A stretch of DNA of 64,000 nucleotides from UBA7236 sp031372705 (GCA_031372705.1 JANMLV010000048.1:6663-70662), one strand, 5' to 3'; positions 44,576 to 54,294 are shown, counted from the stretch's first letter. Numbers and translations are program-made. Notes: a model not told the origin generated them from the letters alone.

Positions 44576-44604
44576 TGTTTTAGAATTAGTCTAAATAGCA
44601 AACT

Positions 44605-45822
44605 ATGCTCAAACTTCCAATATATCTCGATAACAGTGCTACAACGCCTGCCGACCCACGTGTGGTTGAAACAATGATACCTTATTTCTATGAGCATTTT
44701 GGCAATGCAGCCAGTCGCAGTCACCCTTTTGGTTGGGAAGCGGAAGATGCAGTTGATCAAGCTCGTGAACGAATTGGTAAGCTTATTGGAGCAACTGACA
44801 AAGAAATTATTATTACATCGGGCGCTACTGAAGCAGATAATTTGGCGATTAAAGGTGTTTACGACATGTATAGCCGCAAGGGCAACCACATTGTTACCGT
44901 TACCACTGAGCACAAGGCCGTTTTGGATACTTGTAAGCACTTAGAGAAATTGGGTGCTGAAATCACCTACTTAAAAACCGATAACGAAGGTAATATCGAC
45001 CTTAATGAATTGGAAAGCGTTGTTACCGATAAAACAATTTTGGTTTCGGTGATGTATGCTAACAATGAAATTGGCACAATTGCTCCTATTAGAAAAATTG
45101 CAGACATTGCACATAAAAAAGGTGCGTTATTATTTACTGATGGCACACAAGCCGCAGGAAAAATTAATATTGATGTTGATCGCGATGGTATTGATTTAAT
45201 GGCTTTTACAGCGCACAAAATGTATGGCCCGAAAGGCGTTGGTGCATTATATGTTCGCCGCAAAAATCCTAGAGTAAAAGTTACAGCTCAAATGGATGGT
45301 GGTGGCCACGAACGTGGTATGAGAAGTGGTACATTAAACGTTCCCGGTATTGTTGGTTTTGGTAAAGCAGCCGAATTGGCAATGCTCGAAATGGATGTGG
45401 ATGCTGCACGTTTAAGTGTAATGCGCGATCGACTTGAAAAAGAATTATGCAAAATTGAAGAATCATATGTAAACGGTAATCGCAATAGTCGCTTACCGCA
45501 TATCGCGAATATATCTTTTAAATATGTTGAAGGTGAAGGCTTAATGATGGCGTTCAATCAGAACATTGCAGTTAGCTCCGGAAGTGCCTGTACAAGCGCA
45601 TCTTTGGAACCCAGCTATGTATTAAAGGCATTGGGTTTAGGCGATGATTTAGCACATTCCAGTATTCGTTTTTCATTAGGACGTTTTACTACAGATGATC
45701 AAATTGAATACACAATTGACCATGTAACTAAAGCAGTTAACAAACTCCGCGATATGAGTCCGCTCTGGGAAATGTTTAAGCAAGGTGTTGATTTGAGCAA
45801 GATAGAATGGGCTGCACATTAA
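44605..45822 (+). CDS. iscS: Cysteine desulfurase IscS
   Basis: Removes sulfur from cysteine as a persulfide for iron-sulfur cluster assembly. A 405-residue fold type I PLP enzyme: 'YLDNSATTPADPRV' start, PLP lysine K205 in FTAHKMYGPKG, and catalytic C329 in the mobile loop 'SSGSACTSASLEPS', the arrangement of group I (IscS/NifS-like) desulfurases. iscU follows 120 bases later, then iscA. No hscA, hscB, fdx or iscR gene accompanies them. Confidence 0.96.
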   Translation: MLKLPIYLDNSATTPADPRVVETMIPYFYEHFGNAASRSHPFGWEAEDAVDQARERIGKLIGATDKEIIITSGATEADNLAIKGVYDMYSRKGNHIVTVTTEHKAVLDTCKHLEKLGAEITYLKTDNEGNIDLNELESVVTDKTILVSVMYANNEIGTIAPIRKIADIAHKKGALLFTDGTQAAGKINIDVDRDGIDLMAFTAHKMYGPKGVGALYVRRKNPRVKVTAQMDGGGHERGMRSGTLNVPGIVGFGKAAELAMLEMDVDAARLSVMRDRLEKELCKIEESYVNGNRNSRLPHIANISFKYVEGEGLMMAFNQNIAVSSGSACTSASLEPSYVLKALGLGDDLAHSSIRFSLGRFTTDDQIEYTIDHVTKAVNKLRDMSPLWEMFKQGVDLSKIEWAAH

Positions 45823-45942
45823 TTTTAAAAACAACTGATTAATTGGCGCAATAGTTTATTAATTAAATAGCATGAATTATTTTTTATAAAAAATGTTATT
45901 ACTATTAGGAAAGTAAGATTTTAACTCAAAAGAAAAATTATT

Positions 45943-46362
45943 ATGGCATACTCAAAAAAAGTATTGGAGCATTACGAGAATCCACAAAATGTTGGAACAC
46001 TCGATAGCAAGAAAAATGAAGTTGGAACCGGTTTGGTAGGCGCTCCTGAATGTGGCGACGTTATGCGTTTACAAATTGAGGTAGATCCTGCAACACAAAA
46101 AATTGTTGATGCTAAATTTAAAACTTTTGGTTGCGGAAGCGCAATTGCGTCTTCTTCTATTGCAACCGAATGGCTTAAAGGCAAAACCATTGATGAGGCA
46201 TTAACTATCGATAATATGGACATTGTTGAAGAGTTAGCATTGCCGCCGGTGAAGATTCACTGTTCTGTGTTGGCAGAAGATGCCATTAAAGCAGCAATTC
46301 AAGACTACCGCAAGAAGAATGGTATGACTGAATTGCATTTAGAAGAAAAAATTGTTCACTAA
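45943..46362 (+). CDS. iscU: Iron-sulfur scaffold IscU
   Basis: The scaffold on which [2Fe-2S] and [4Fe-4S] clusters are built from IscS sulfur. A 139-residue protein. The ligand cysteines are C37 (GAPECGD, with D39), C64 (FGCGSAIASSS) and C107 (KIHCSVLAEDA, next to H106). The chaperone-recognition motif LPPVKIHC (the LPPVK box for HscA) is intact, although no hscA is nearby. Confidence 0.97.
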   Translation: MAYSKKVLEHYENPQNVGTLDSKKNEVGTGLVGAPECGDVMRLQIEVDPATQKIVDAKFKTFGCGSAIASSSIATEWLKGKTIDEALTIDNMDIVEELALPPVKIHCSVLAEDAIKAAIQDYRKKNGMTELHLEEKIVH

Positions 46363-46377
46363 GCAATTGCTCAAATA

Positions 46378-46415
46378 ACAGGTTATTAACATACCTGTGA
46401 GCCCTAAATTTTAGG
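46378..46415 (+). promoter_or_regulatory. Two hairpins between iscU and iscA
   Basis: ACAGGT-N9-ACCTGT (46378-46398) and CCTAAA-T-TTTAGG (46403-46415) are perfect inverted repeats filling the iscU-iscA gap, the second ending three bases before the iscA ATG. They could adjust iscA expression relative to iscU, by inference. Confidence 0.4.
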
Positions 46416-46418
46416 ATT

Positions 46419-46745
46419 ATGATTTTCATATCAGAAATAGCAAAAACAAAGGTCGACCAGCTTAAAGGAGAAGCAGGTTTAGGTAACGATTATTTTATCA
46501 GAATCAGCGTAGTAGGCGGCGGTTGCTCAGGTTTGAGCTATAAAATGGATTTCGATAATGAGCCAAAAGCAGGTGATCAGGAGTTTGAAGATCGCGGTGA
46601 AAAATTGGTTACAGACCTTAAAAGTTTTCTATATTTATGTGATACAACCCTCGATTATTCGGATGGATTAAACGGCAACGGCTTTCAATTTGTAAACCCA
46701 AATGCAAGCAGAACTTGCGGATGTGGAGAAAGTTTCGCAGTTTAG
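46419..46745 (+). CDS. iscA: A-type iron-sulfur carrier IscA/ErpA
   Basis: A-type carrier that delivers clusters to target proteins. A 108-residue protein with the three conserved cysteines C36 (GGCSGLSY), C100 and C102 (TCGCGESF). IscA and ErpA cannot be separated with confidence by sequence here. Last gene of the iscS-iscU-iscA run; a terminator follows. Confidence 0.94.
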   Translation: MIFISEIAKTKVDQLKGEAGLGNDYFIRISVVGGGCSGLSYKMDFDNEPKAGDQEFEDRGEKLVTDLKSFLYLCDTTLDYSDGLNGNGFQFVNPNASRTCGCGESFAV

Positions 46746-46775
46746 TAAAATCTTTTCTTTTCATACTTGAACTTT

Positions 46776-46810
46776 AAGCCTTCCCGGTCCAAACCGCGGA
46801 AGGTTTTTTT
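46776..46810 (+). terminator. Rho-independent terminator of the isc cluster
   Basis: AAGCCTTCC pairs with GGAAGGTT around an inner CGG/CCG, followed by TTTTTTT. The remaining spacer to 47049 is AT-rich with two short AATCGCTAC copies and no gene. Confidence 0.75.
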
Positions 46811-47049
46811 ATGCCTTTTTTTGTGAAATATCAGGTAATCTGTCCGTATATTAAATTATATATATTATTGATATTCAAGTAGTTATATATTAAATCGCGT
46901 CCTCTTATCTGTATCTACACACATGATCCGCCGAATTTGTGGTGGAATCGCTACTTATCTGTTTTTTTAACCCTGCTGCAATCGCTACACCTTTACATTG
47001 CCATAAAAACAATGGCGTTAACCTTAACTAACAGACTTAAAATTAAATT

Positions 47050-50000
47050 ATGCGCGCAAACACTATTACTTCAGGATTTGGAAAACTGTTACTTGTTTTC
47101 TTTTTCGCTTCTTTCGCAATTAACTCAGCATCCGGCCAAAGCACACTTTGGAAAAACCGACTCAACGGTGCCGGTGATAATTCAGATCGATATAATGGCG
47201 CAGTCGCCGATGGTGCCGGTAATTTTTATTTAACAGGATATACTGTAAATCCCGGAACCGGAAAAGATTTTTTGACCGTAAAAGTTAATTCGCTTGGAGA
47301 TACATTATGGACAAGAAAATATAATTATGCTGCGAATTTTGATGATGAAGCTAATTACATTGCCATAAATGCTGCAGGTAATATTACAGTTACCGGTTAT
47401 TCAGATGGCGGTTCTACTGCAACTAAAAACGACGTGCTTACCATTCAATATAATCCGAGCGGAACAGTTTTATGGACAGCCAGATATAATAATTTGCTGA
47501 CCAATGAAGATGAATTTCCTGCAGCAATTAGTGTTGATGCATCAAATAATATTTTTATTTCCGGAAGAACCGATCACGATGCCGGAAATGTTGATGATAT
47601 TCTTACAATAAAATATAATGCATCAGGTGTTGAACAATGGGTAATAAAGTACGATGGTGGATTAACAGATAGGTCAGCAGGAATTGTTGCAGACAATCTT
47701 GGTGGTTGTATAGTAACCGGAAGATCAGACATGGGTGTAAGTGAAGATATAATTACTATTAGTTATACTAGTGCTGGTGCAGTAAGTTGGACTACCTTTT
47801 ATAGTGGTCCCGGTGGAGATGATCGCGGACAAGCAATTGCTCGCGATGCGTCAGGAAATATTTATGTTGGTGGTATTCGCGCAAATGCAAGCAACGATGA
47901 TTTTGTTACAATTAAATATAATAGCACCGGTGTGCAGCAATGGGCAAATATTGTTAATGGTGGAGATAATGATAGATTAACAACTATTAAACTCGATGCA
48001 TCGGTAAACGTATTTGTAACAGGACAATCAGATATTGATTTAGGTGGCACAACAGATTACAATTTTAGAACAATTAAATATAATACTGCCGGCGTTCAGC
48101 AATGGAATATATTAAGTGGTAATCCTGTAAATCAAGAAGATATTCCTTCTGATATTTTTATTGATGCAGCAGGTAATGTTTATGTTGCCGGTTCCAGTGA
48201 TGCAATTGCAGGTGGAACGGTAAATTTAGAATTTATGATTGTTAAGTACAACTCAACAGGTGTTCAACAATGGATAAAATATTATGACGGTACAGTTGCG
48301 AATGCCGAAGATATTCCTTCGCAAATTTTAGCCGACGCAGCAGGTAATGTATGGATCGCCGGTGGCGTAAATTATACAGCAACTCAAAAAGATGCCGCTT
48401 TTGTAAAATATAATAGCACAGGTGTATTTCAAGCTGCCAAAACATTTAATGGAACAGGCGATTTTAATGATAAGGCTAAGGCAATTGCAACTGATGCTTC
48501 CAATAATTTATTTGTAACAGGATATACTATCGCAGCTGCAAAGCAACGCGATATTATGCTGCAAAAAATTAGTTCGGGAGGTACAACTTTATGGTCAAGA
48601 ACTGTTGATGGCACCAGCGAAAACGATGAAGGATTAGCAGTTGCAACTGATGTTACCGGTAATATTTATGTTGCCGGATATAGCAATGGTGCCGGTACTT
48701 ATGATGATGGCATTTTATTAAAATATAATACATCAGGTGTTTTACAATGGATGGCAAATTATAATTACGCAGCAAGTCAATTAGATAAATTTGTTTCAGT
48801 AGTTGTTTCTGCGCTTGGCGATGTATATGTTACCGGTTATAGCGATGGGAATGCCAATCCATTAATTACCAATTACGATTATATTACAATAAAATATAAT
48901 TCACTTGGATTGTTGCAGTGGGTTTCACGTTATAATGGAGCCGGTGATGCCAATGACAAGCCTTCAAAATTAGTTTTATCAGGTAATAATATTTTTGTAA
49001 CCGGCTATAGTTCAAATGGTTTGAATAATGATATTGTTACTTTAAAATACAATAACGCAGGAACATTAATTGGCCAAGCAACCTATGCAGGTGCCGGAGC
49101 GGGTGCAGATGAAGGTGAAGATATATTTATTACCGGAAGCGCATTATATGTTGCCGGAACAGAATTTGTTTCCGGAAATTTAGCAGATTATGTTACCATA
49201 AAATATGATACTACCTTAACACAACTTTGGGCAAAAAATTACAATGGAACTGCCGATACTGATGATCATGCGTTTGGTGTTTCTACTACAGCAACAGATG
49301 TATATGTTACAGGAAGCAGCGCCGGAACAGGCTCTGCAAACGATATTGTATTAATTAGATATAATGCTTCAACAGGAGCACAAAATTGGGCAAAAAGATA
49401 TACAAGCGCAAGTGCATACAATGATGAAGCTTACAGTATTGTTACCGATGCAAATGGAAATATTTACACCGGCGGTAAAACAGGAAACCCAACAAATATT
49501 TCAGATTTTGTTGCATTAAATTACAATACCGCAGGAACAAAATTACTCACACTAAAATATAATGGTACCGGCGTTGGAGAAGATGTGGGAACACAAGTAA
49601 TTTTAGATAATAACGGATATTTATATGAGACCGGTTACAGTAAAGGCGCAGCAAAAGCAAATTTAGATTTTGCAACCGTTAAATATTGTACACCAATTCC
49701 GGAAGCTGCAATAACAGCAGTAGGTTCAACAACTATTTGTGTTGGTGATAGTATTGCGTTAAATGCAAACACCGGTGTTGGCTTAACATATCAATGGAAA
49801 AAAGGTAATATCAACTTAGGTGGAGCAACTTCATCTACATTTTATGCAAAAACCACAGGTGGATTTAAAGTAGTGGTTGCAAATGCGAATGGTTGCACTA
49901 AAACATCAAATACAATTAATGTAACAGCAATTACATGCAAAGCAGATGGTATTGTAACACCTGGATTACACATAGACGCAATGCCTAATCCATTTAATGC

Positions 50001-50205
50001 CGCAACTGAACTTTATTTTTCAGGGGTTGATGAAGAAACAATTATTGCCGTATTTGATGTAACAGGAAAAATGGTTTATACTTCAAGTATTCCACAAGGT
50101 ACTGAAAATGTAAGTGTAGGTGATGAGCTTGTTCCTGGTGCATATACTGTAGTAATTAAAAATGCAACAGCTACACAATCATTGCAGCTAATTAAGATTC
50201 AATAA
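47050..50205 (+). CDS. Giant secreted SBBP beta-propeller protein with T9SS sorting domain
   Basis: A 1051-residue protein. Signal peptide to about residue 29 (...NSASGQ). Then 16 SBBP-type repeats of about 50 residues, each with a core like D-A-x-G-N-x-Y-V-T-G followed by a K-Y-N-x-x-G segment, up to about residue 875. Repeats 1 and 9 share the same opening (NGxGD..D), so the array looks like two sets of eight. An Ig-like domain follows (CVGDSIALNANTGVGLTYQW), then a T9SS type A sorting domain from 'IDAMPNPFNAATE'. The role is probably surface display. Co-oriented with the DUF2490 barrel 22 bases downstream; paralogue of the gene at 57431. Confidence 0.88.
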   Translation: MRANTITSGFGKLLLVFFFASFAINSASGQSTLWKNRLNGAGDNSDRYNGAVADGAGNFYLTGYTVNPGTGKDFLTVKVNSLGDTLWTRKYNYAANFDDEANYIAINAAGNITVTGYSDGGSTATKNDVLTIQYNPSGTVLWTARYNNLLTNEDEFPAAISVDASNNIFISGRTDHDAGNVDDILTIKYNASGVEQWVIKYDGGLTDRSAGIVADNLGGCIVTGRSDMGVSEDIITISYTSAGAVSWTTFYSGPGGDDRGQAIARDASGNIYVGGIRANASNDDFVTIKYNSTGVQQWANIVNGGDNDRLTTIKLDASVNVFVTGQSDIDLGGTTDYNFRTIKYNTAGVQQWNILSGNPVNQEDIPSDIFIDAAGNVYVAGSSDAIAGGTVNLEFMIVKYNSTGVQQWIKYYDGTVANAEDIPSQILADAAGNVWIAGGVNYTATQKDAAFVKYNSTGVFQAAKTFNGTGDFNDKAKAIATDASNNLFVTGYTIAAAKQRDIMLQKISSGGTTLWSRTVDGTSENDEGLAVATDVTGNIYVAGYSNGAGTYDDGILLKYNTSGVLQWMANYNYAASQLDKFVSVVVSALGDVYVTGYSDGNANPLITNYDYITIKYNSLGLLQWVSRYNGAGDANDKPSKLVLSGNNIFVTGYSSNGLNNDIVTLKYNNAGTLIGQATYAGAGAGADEGEDIFITGSALYVAGTEFVSGNLADYVTIKYDTTLTQLWAKNYNGTADTDDHAFGVSTTATDVYVTGSSAGTGSANDIVLIRYNASTGAQNWAKRYTSASAYNDEAYSIVTDANGNIYTGGKTGNPTNISDFVALNYNTAGTKLLTLKYNGTGVGEDVGTQVILDNNGYLYETGYSKGAAKANLDFATVKYCTPIPEAAITAVGSTTICVGDSIALNANTGVGLTYQWKKGNINLGGATSSTFYAKTTGGFKVVVANANGCTKTSNTINVTAITCKADGIVTPGLHIDAMPNPFNAATELYFSGVDEETIIAVFDVTGKMVYTSSIPQGTENVSVGDELVPGAYTVVIKNATATQSLQLIKIQ

Positions 50206-50227
50206 ATAATCAAAAAACTTATTTGCC

Positions 50228-50992
50228 ATGTTAATTAAGTTAAAAATTTTATGTGTAGTAATTGTATTAATTACCGGCACAGTTCAAGGCCAAACTTGGC
50301 AAAGCTGGAACAGTTTAGGGGTTGATATTAAATTAAGCGATAAGCTGACACTGGAAACAAAGGAACTGCTCTCGTTCGACCCGGGCAATAGTTTTAGCAC
50401 CAACTTTATGCAAACATCACTAGCATTAAATTATAATATTAATTCCAAATTTACTGTTGAAGCAGGCGATCAATTAAATATTATTCCATCATCAACACGA
50501 CCTGTGCGCAATAGAGTTTACGCAAGAGGAACATATACTTGGCGCTTTAGTGATGCTATTAAATCAACACATGGCATTCAAGTTGAATTTCATGGAGATA
50601 ATGAAATTCGTTATGACCAGCGCATTATTTTTATAAACGGCATCAGTTCGCGAAATAGATTTACATCATTAAATATCCGTCCTTCATTATCATATTGGTT
50701 ATATTATAATATTGGTGGCGATTTAGTGCAGTATTACGATGAATTTGGCGATAAGGTTGTGCAACAAGCAGCAAATGGTTTTCACAGAGGAAGATTGTAT
50801 TTCAGTTTAAATAGCAAATTAACCGATTACTTTAGTTTCAGTTTGTATGCAATGCACCAAGAAGAATTTAACTTGTTTACAGCTGATTATCGTGAAATAA
50901 ATGTGCTTAATCCCAATACCGGCAATATTGCCAGAGATTTCAGTAAATACAATGTTATTGGATTGTCGTTAAATTTTGACATTGGAAAATAA
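50228..50992 (+). CDS. DUF2490 outer membrane beta-barrel protein
   Basis: A 254-residue protein with a signal peptide (to QGQ) and amphipathic strands throughout, matching DUF2490 ('WQSWNSLGVDIKLSDKLTLETKE', 'NFMQTSLALNYNINSKFTVEAGDQL', 'GLSLNFDIGK' end). The family is predicted to form outer membrane barrels; function unknown. It follows the SBBP gene by 22 bases and likely forms a unit with it. A second, diverged barrel of similar type is at 53062 in the opposite module. Confidence 0.82.
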   Translation: MLIKLKILCVVIVLITGTVQGQTWQSWNSLGVDIKLSDKLTLETKELLSFDPGNSFSTNFMQTSLALNYNINSKFTVEAGDQLNIIPSSTRPVRNRVYARGTYTWRFSDAIKSTHGIQVEFHGDNEIRYDQRIIFINGISSRNRFTSLNIRPSLSYWLYYNIGGDLVQYYDEFGDKVVQQAANGFHRGRLYFSLNSKLTDYFSFSLYAMHQEEFNLFTADYREINVLNPNTGNIARDFSKYNVIGLSLNFDIGK

Positions 50993-51089
50993 TATTTATG
51001 GGACTAATTGAAAATATTGCTTAAACGAGGAGCATTTGCATAATAATATTGCATTTTGCACGTTTTTAAAGTTAACAATAGCAACAAGA

Positions 51090-51989
51090 TTATTTGGTGT
51101 AAGTATATCGGTAGGAAATTCCTTTCATTGAATAATATTCGTTAATAATCCTATTATTTGTGTCGTATACATATGAGGCGGTATCAGTGAGTGGTGCCGC
51201 CCTTTTATTTTTAGTAGGATCGTAATACGTAATTACTTTAAACGGTAAAAGCTTGTCGTTGTATAGATATTTAATACTATCTATGCTTTCGTTGGCAGCT
51301 TTACGTGTATTTGTTTGGATTGCAATATTTTTATCGGAGTTGTACGTATAGTTGGTAATCGATATGGTATCTGTTATTTCATAATACCCAAATAGCATTG
51401 TTGCTGTGGTTTGTGTTAGTAACCCGGCGCTATCATATACATGATTGTTAGCTTGTAACTCATATCGCGACCATACCAATTTAGTGCTGTCTTCGTAAAT
51501 CTGATTATACGTTTTTTCAAGATTGCCATGTGCATCAAAATATTTTACAACGGTAATGGGATTTATTTTTTCTAATGGATAAGTAGTTACTTCACGCATT
51601 AATGCACCATTGTCGTAATAGCTGAACTGTTTTATGGTTAATGTATCTATTCCTTTAATGTAAATTTCGCCACTGAGTTTTCCCAGTGTGTATTCGTTCA
51701 TTCTTATTTCAATAATTTCGCCGGTAGGCTTAACAGTAACTATTGCAGTTAATAAGTCGCCGCTATAATAATATTTATTAACATTGATGGTATCGTTTGC
51801 TCTGTTTCCGAAATTAATTGTTTGTAGAATTCTATTTTGTGCGTCATACCAATCTTCTTGTCGGCATACTTCGCGACTGCCATCACTGATAAAAGTAAGT
51901 TTACGCGAGGCAACAGTAGGGGGTTGAAGTGTATCAAATTCACATCCCGCCAATAATAATACCACAAATACAATCCACAATTTATTCAT
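51090..51989 (-). CDS. YD-like repeat lipoprotein, unknown
   Basis: A 299-residue lipoprotein (lipobox LLLAGC, Cys16). The mature part has repeated motifs of the type Y-Y-D-x-x-G-x-L-x-x, e.g. 'KQFSYYDNGALMREVTTY', 'VKYFDAHGNLEKTYNQ' and 'YVYDTNNRIINEYYS', resembling RHS/YD or MORN-like beta repeats but diverged. Its start overlaps the isoaspartyl peptidase stop by eight bases, so it closes the eight-gene operon. It belongs to the same repeat type as the broken gene at 53730. Confidence 0.75.
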   Translation of the reverse strand: MNKLWIVFVVLLLAGCEFDTLQPPTVASRKLTFISDGSREVCRQEDWYDAQNRILQTINFGNRANDTINVNKYYYSGDLLTAIVTVKPTGEIIEIRMNEYTLGKLSGEIYIKGIDTLTIKQFSYYDNGALMREVTTYPLEKINPITVVKYFDAHGNLEKTYNQIYEDSTKLVWSRYELQANNHVYDSAGLLTQTTATMLFGYYEITDTISITNYTYNSDKNIAIQTNTRKAANESIDSIKYLYNDKLLPFKVITYYDPTKNKRAAPLTDTASYVYDTNNRIINEYYSMKGISYRYTYTK

Positions 51990-53052
51990 TATAAATTTTA
52001 GTTTCTATATTACCTTTTGCATCTACTTTTGCCCTGAACATGCCATCTGTATTATATTGAAAAGAAATATTTCCGTATTGATCAACAGCAATCATTCCAC
52101 CATCACCGGTTATTTCTTTAAAGCGCACATGAATCATATCGTAAGTAGCTTCTTCAAGTGAAAAACCTTTAAATTCAATCAAATCTGCCACTGTTTTGGC
52201 AGCAACTGTTTTAATAAAATCTTCACCGGTTCCGGTGCAGCTGATGGCACATGTTTTATTATTGGCATACGTACCTGCGCCAATAACAGGTGAATCGCCA
52301 ATACGATTATATTTCTTGTTCATTAAACCGCCTGTAGAAGTTCCCGCAGACAAGTTTCCGTATTTATCTAAAACGGCACATCCAACAGTACCATATTTCT
52401 CAACAATATTTCCAAGCGCTATTGGCTCCGTTTGCAATGCCATAACCGAGTCAACATATTTAATATAATTACCTTCAGTGCTATCTTTCATGCCTTTCCA
52501 TCTGTTGTATTGATGTTGCGTGTAGAAATAGGAAACATCTACTTTCTCGATATTGTACTTTTCAGCAAAACGTTCGGCACCGGCACTGCTAAACATGATA
52601 TATTTTGATGAATCCATTACCATGCGTGCTACTTTTATTGGGTTTTTAATTCGTTGCACATTACTCACCGAGCCGGCATCCAAATTTCGGCCATTCATGA
52701 TTGCTGCATCCATTTTAATTTTGCCATTATTCGTAAAAACAGAACCACGGCCGGCATTAAATAAAGGGGAATCTTCTAATATACAAATTACTGCTTGCAC
52801 CACATCAACTGCACTGTCGCCTCGAGAAAGCATCTCGTATCCAAGTTGCGCAGCTTCTTTTAATTTAGCATGAAATGCGGCTTCTTGCTCTGGAGTATAT
52901 GTGCCTTTGGGCATTGCGCCGGCGCCACCATGGATTGCTAATGCAAATTCAGAGCGTTCAGGTTTTGCAGATTCCGCAGGTGTTTGTTCTTTACAAGACA
53001 CAAAAAATACCAATAGCAGCCCGAAGAGAGCCGAAAACGTAATTGATTTCAT
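51982..53052 (-). CDS. Lipoprotein isoaspartyl peptidase / L-asparaginase (Ntn-hydrolase)
   Basis: Type 2 asparaginase (IaaA-like) that cleaves beta-aspartyl dipeptides and asparagine, made as a precursor that self-cleaves. A 356-residue protein. A lipoprotein signal (VSC, Cys20) precedes the usual 'LAIHGGAGAMPKG' start. The nucleophile is T222 in KYGTVGCAVLDK, with 'STGGLMNKKYNRIGDSPVIGAGTYA' following. The location on the envelope is unusual for the family. It starts nine bases after the barrel gene and overlaps the YD-like lipoprotein gene by eight bases. Confidence 0.9.
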   Translation of the reverse strand: MKSITFSALFGLLLVFFVSCKEQTPAESAKPERSEFALAIHGGAGAMPKGTYTPEQEAAFHAKLKEAAQLGYEMLSRGDSAVDVVQAVICILEDSPLFNAGRGSVFTNNGKIKMDAAIMNGRNLDAGSVSNVQRIKNPIKVARMVMDSSKYIMFSSAGAERFAEKYNIEKVDVSYFYTQHQYNRWKGMKDSTEGNYIKYVDSVMALQTEPIALGNIVEKYGTVGCAVLDKYGNLSAGTSTGGLMNKKYNRIGDSPVIGAGTYANNKTCAISCTGTGEDFIKTVAAKTVADLIEFKGFSLEEATYDMIHVRFKEITGDGGMIAVDQYGNISFQYNTDGMFRAKVDAKGNIETKIYNE

Positions 53053-53061
53053 AATGCAAAT

Positions 53062-53733
53062 TTAAAACTTAAAATAATATGTCAGGCCGGTAATAAACCT
53101 TGTATCCGGTGCCTTTCTGTTCAATTCTTGCAAAACAGTATGCGAAAGTTGAAGACGATTCTTATTATTAAACTGGTAGTTCACACCTCCTGTGAAGCGC
53201 ATTTGTTCTGTTTCGTCTATTATATCCAATCGATATACTTGTTCGCTTGAAACGAAAATGGAGTAAGTGTAGTTAATTTCATATTTCAATTGTATTTTGT
53301 TTCTTAAATAATGATTATTTGGTTTGTAGTTCAGTTCTTCATTTGTGTGCCAGCCATATTGTTTTGTTAAGTAACGACTTCTCGCACTTAGTGAAAAATC
53401 GCCAAACGACTTGTTCCAACTTAAATCTGCATAATAATAGTTGCGCTCAAAATACGTATTCTCATCGGAGCGGATTGATGCAATTCTGTAATTCAATCCT
53501 AATGTAAAATTGGAATTGAGTTTAATGTTTGTACCTAAATCGTAAATAGAATACCCTAGTTCAGTGTAGTTTTCATTAAATCCATATTGGTTGTAAAATG
53601 CAACAGAATAAGTTCGATTTATTTTTTTTTCAATTTGTATGGCTACTGTACCAATTGCATCCTGCTGTTGCCCAAGCATTATATTGCAGCTTAGCAATAA
53701 TATTATTAATGATATGTGAGCATAGCTTTTCAA
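53062..53733 (-). CDS. DUF2490-like outer membrane barrel in the minus-strand operon
   Basis: A 223-residue protein with a signal peptide (...LLLSCNIMLGQ) and alternating amphipathic strands, ending FITGLTYYFKF with a C-terminal Phe. It resembles the DUF2490 barrel at 50228 in layout, but is diverged. The start is TTG at 53733; the TTG overlaps the TGA of the upstream gene when that gene is read in its restored frame (TATTGA), supporting both the start and the frameshift reading. Confidence 0.78.
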   Translation of the reverse strand: MKSYAHISLIILLLSCNIMLGQQQDAIGTVAIQIEKKINRTYSVAFYNQYGFNENYTELGYSIYDLGTNIKLNSNFTLGLNYRIASIRSDENTYFERNYYYADLSWNKSFGDFSLSARSRYLTKQYGWHTNEELNYKPNNHYLRNKIQLKYEINYTYSIFVSSEQVYRLDIIDETEQMRFTGGVNYQFNNKNRLQLSHTVLQELNRKAPDTRFITGLTYYFKF

Positions 53734-54294
53734 TAGGTATAGCTATATTTTTTGGTTACGATTATTGTATTGTTACTATCAAAAGTGGTTCTTTCAATTA
53801 ATGCACCACGATTGTCATAAATAAAGGTGATTAACTTAGTTTGTTTACCATTTGTGTCAGCAGTTAATTCTGATATCTTATGCCCAAAATTGTCGTAAGT
53901 AAAATGAATTTGCTCTATTATCGCATTTTCGCCGTTGTAAGTTATGGTTAATTTTTTTCTGATTGAATCGGTCGTAAGTAGTGTTGTTTTTTGTAATTAC
54001 TTTATTGTTGGCATTATATTTAATATGTTCGGTTTCATTTCCTTTTCTATTATATTGATAAGTGTCTTTCGATTTGATGGTGCTGTCGCTGTTTAAAACA
54101 ATTTCTAATATTACATGCCCTTTTTTATCATATTCTTCATAAGTCATGCGCGTAGTTTGGTAATTGCCATCCACTATTTCAACAGTACCGGCATATTGAG
54201 AACGTGCTCCGCGACTCACACCGGATTGGGCGTTTACAAGTTGAAATGCACAAATGAAAATAATTAGCAAGTGTGATTTAATCATATTTATCAT
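53730..54294 (-). pseudogene. YD-like secreted protein interrupted by a +1 base in an A7 run
   Basis: The frame opens with ATG at 54294 (ATGA overlap with the preceding gene), has a signal peptide (...LVNAQ) and YD-like text such as 'MTYEEYDKKGHVILEIVL'. As sequenced it ends at 53878 after the nonsense tail QRRKCDNRANS. If one A is removed from the A7 run (minus strand; T7 at 53952-53958), the frame continues as QKKLTITYNGENAI...TYDNFGHKISEL...IYDNRGALIERT...KKYSYTY and stops at 53730. That gives 187 residues of the same repeat style. It may be a true mutation, phase variation, transcriptional slippage or an assembly error. Confidence 0.78.

Noticed and set aside
44690..45557. Several frames on both strands over iscS.
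   Set aside because: IscS is unambiguous, so these are frame shadows.
53057..53064. A TAAATTTG box just before the asparaginase gene, which could be an internal promoter.
   Set aside because: This AT-rich octamer is common in such DNA and overlaps the end of the barrel gene; the nine-base gap makes co-transcription the simpler view.
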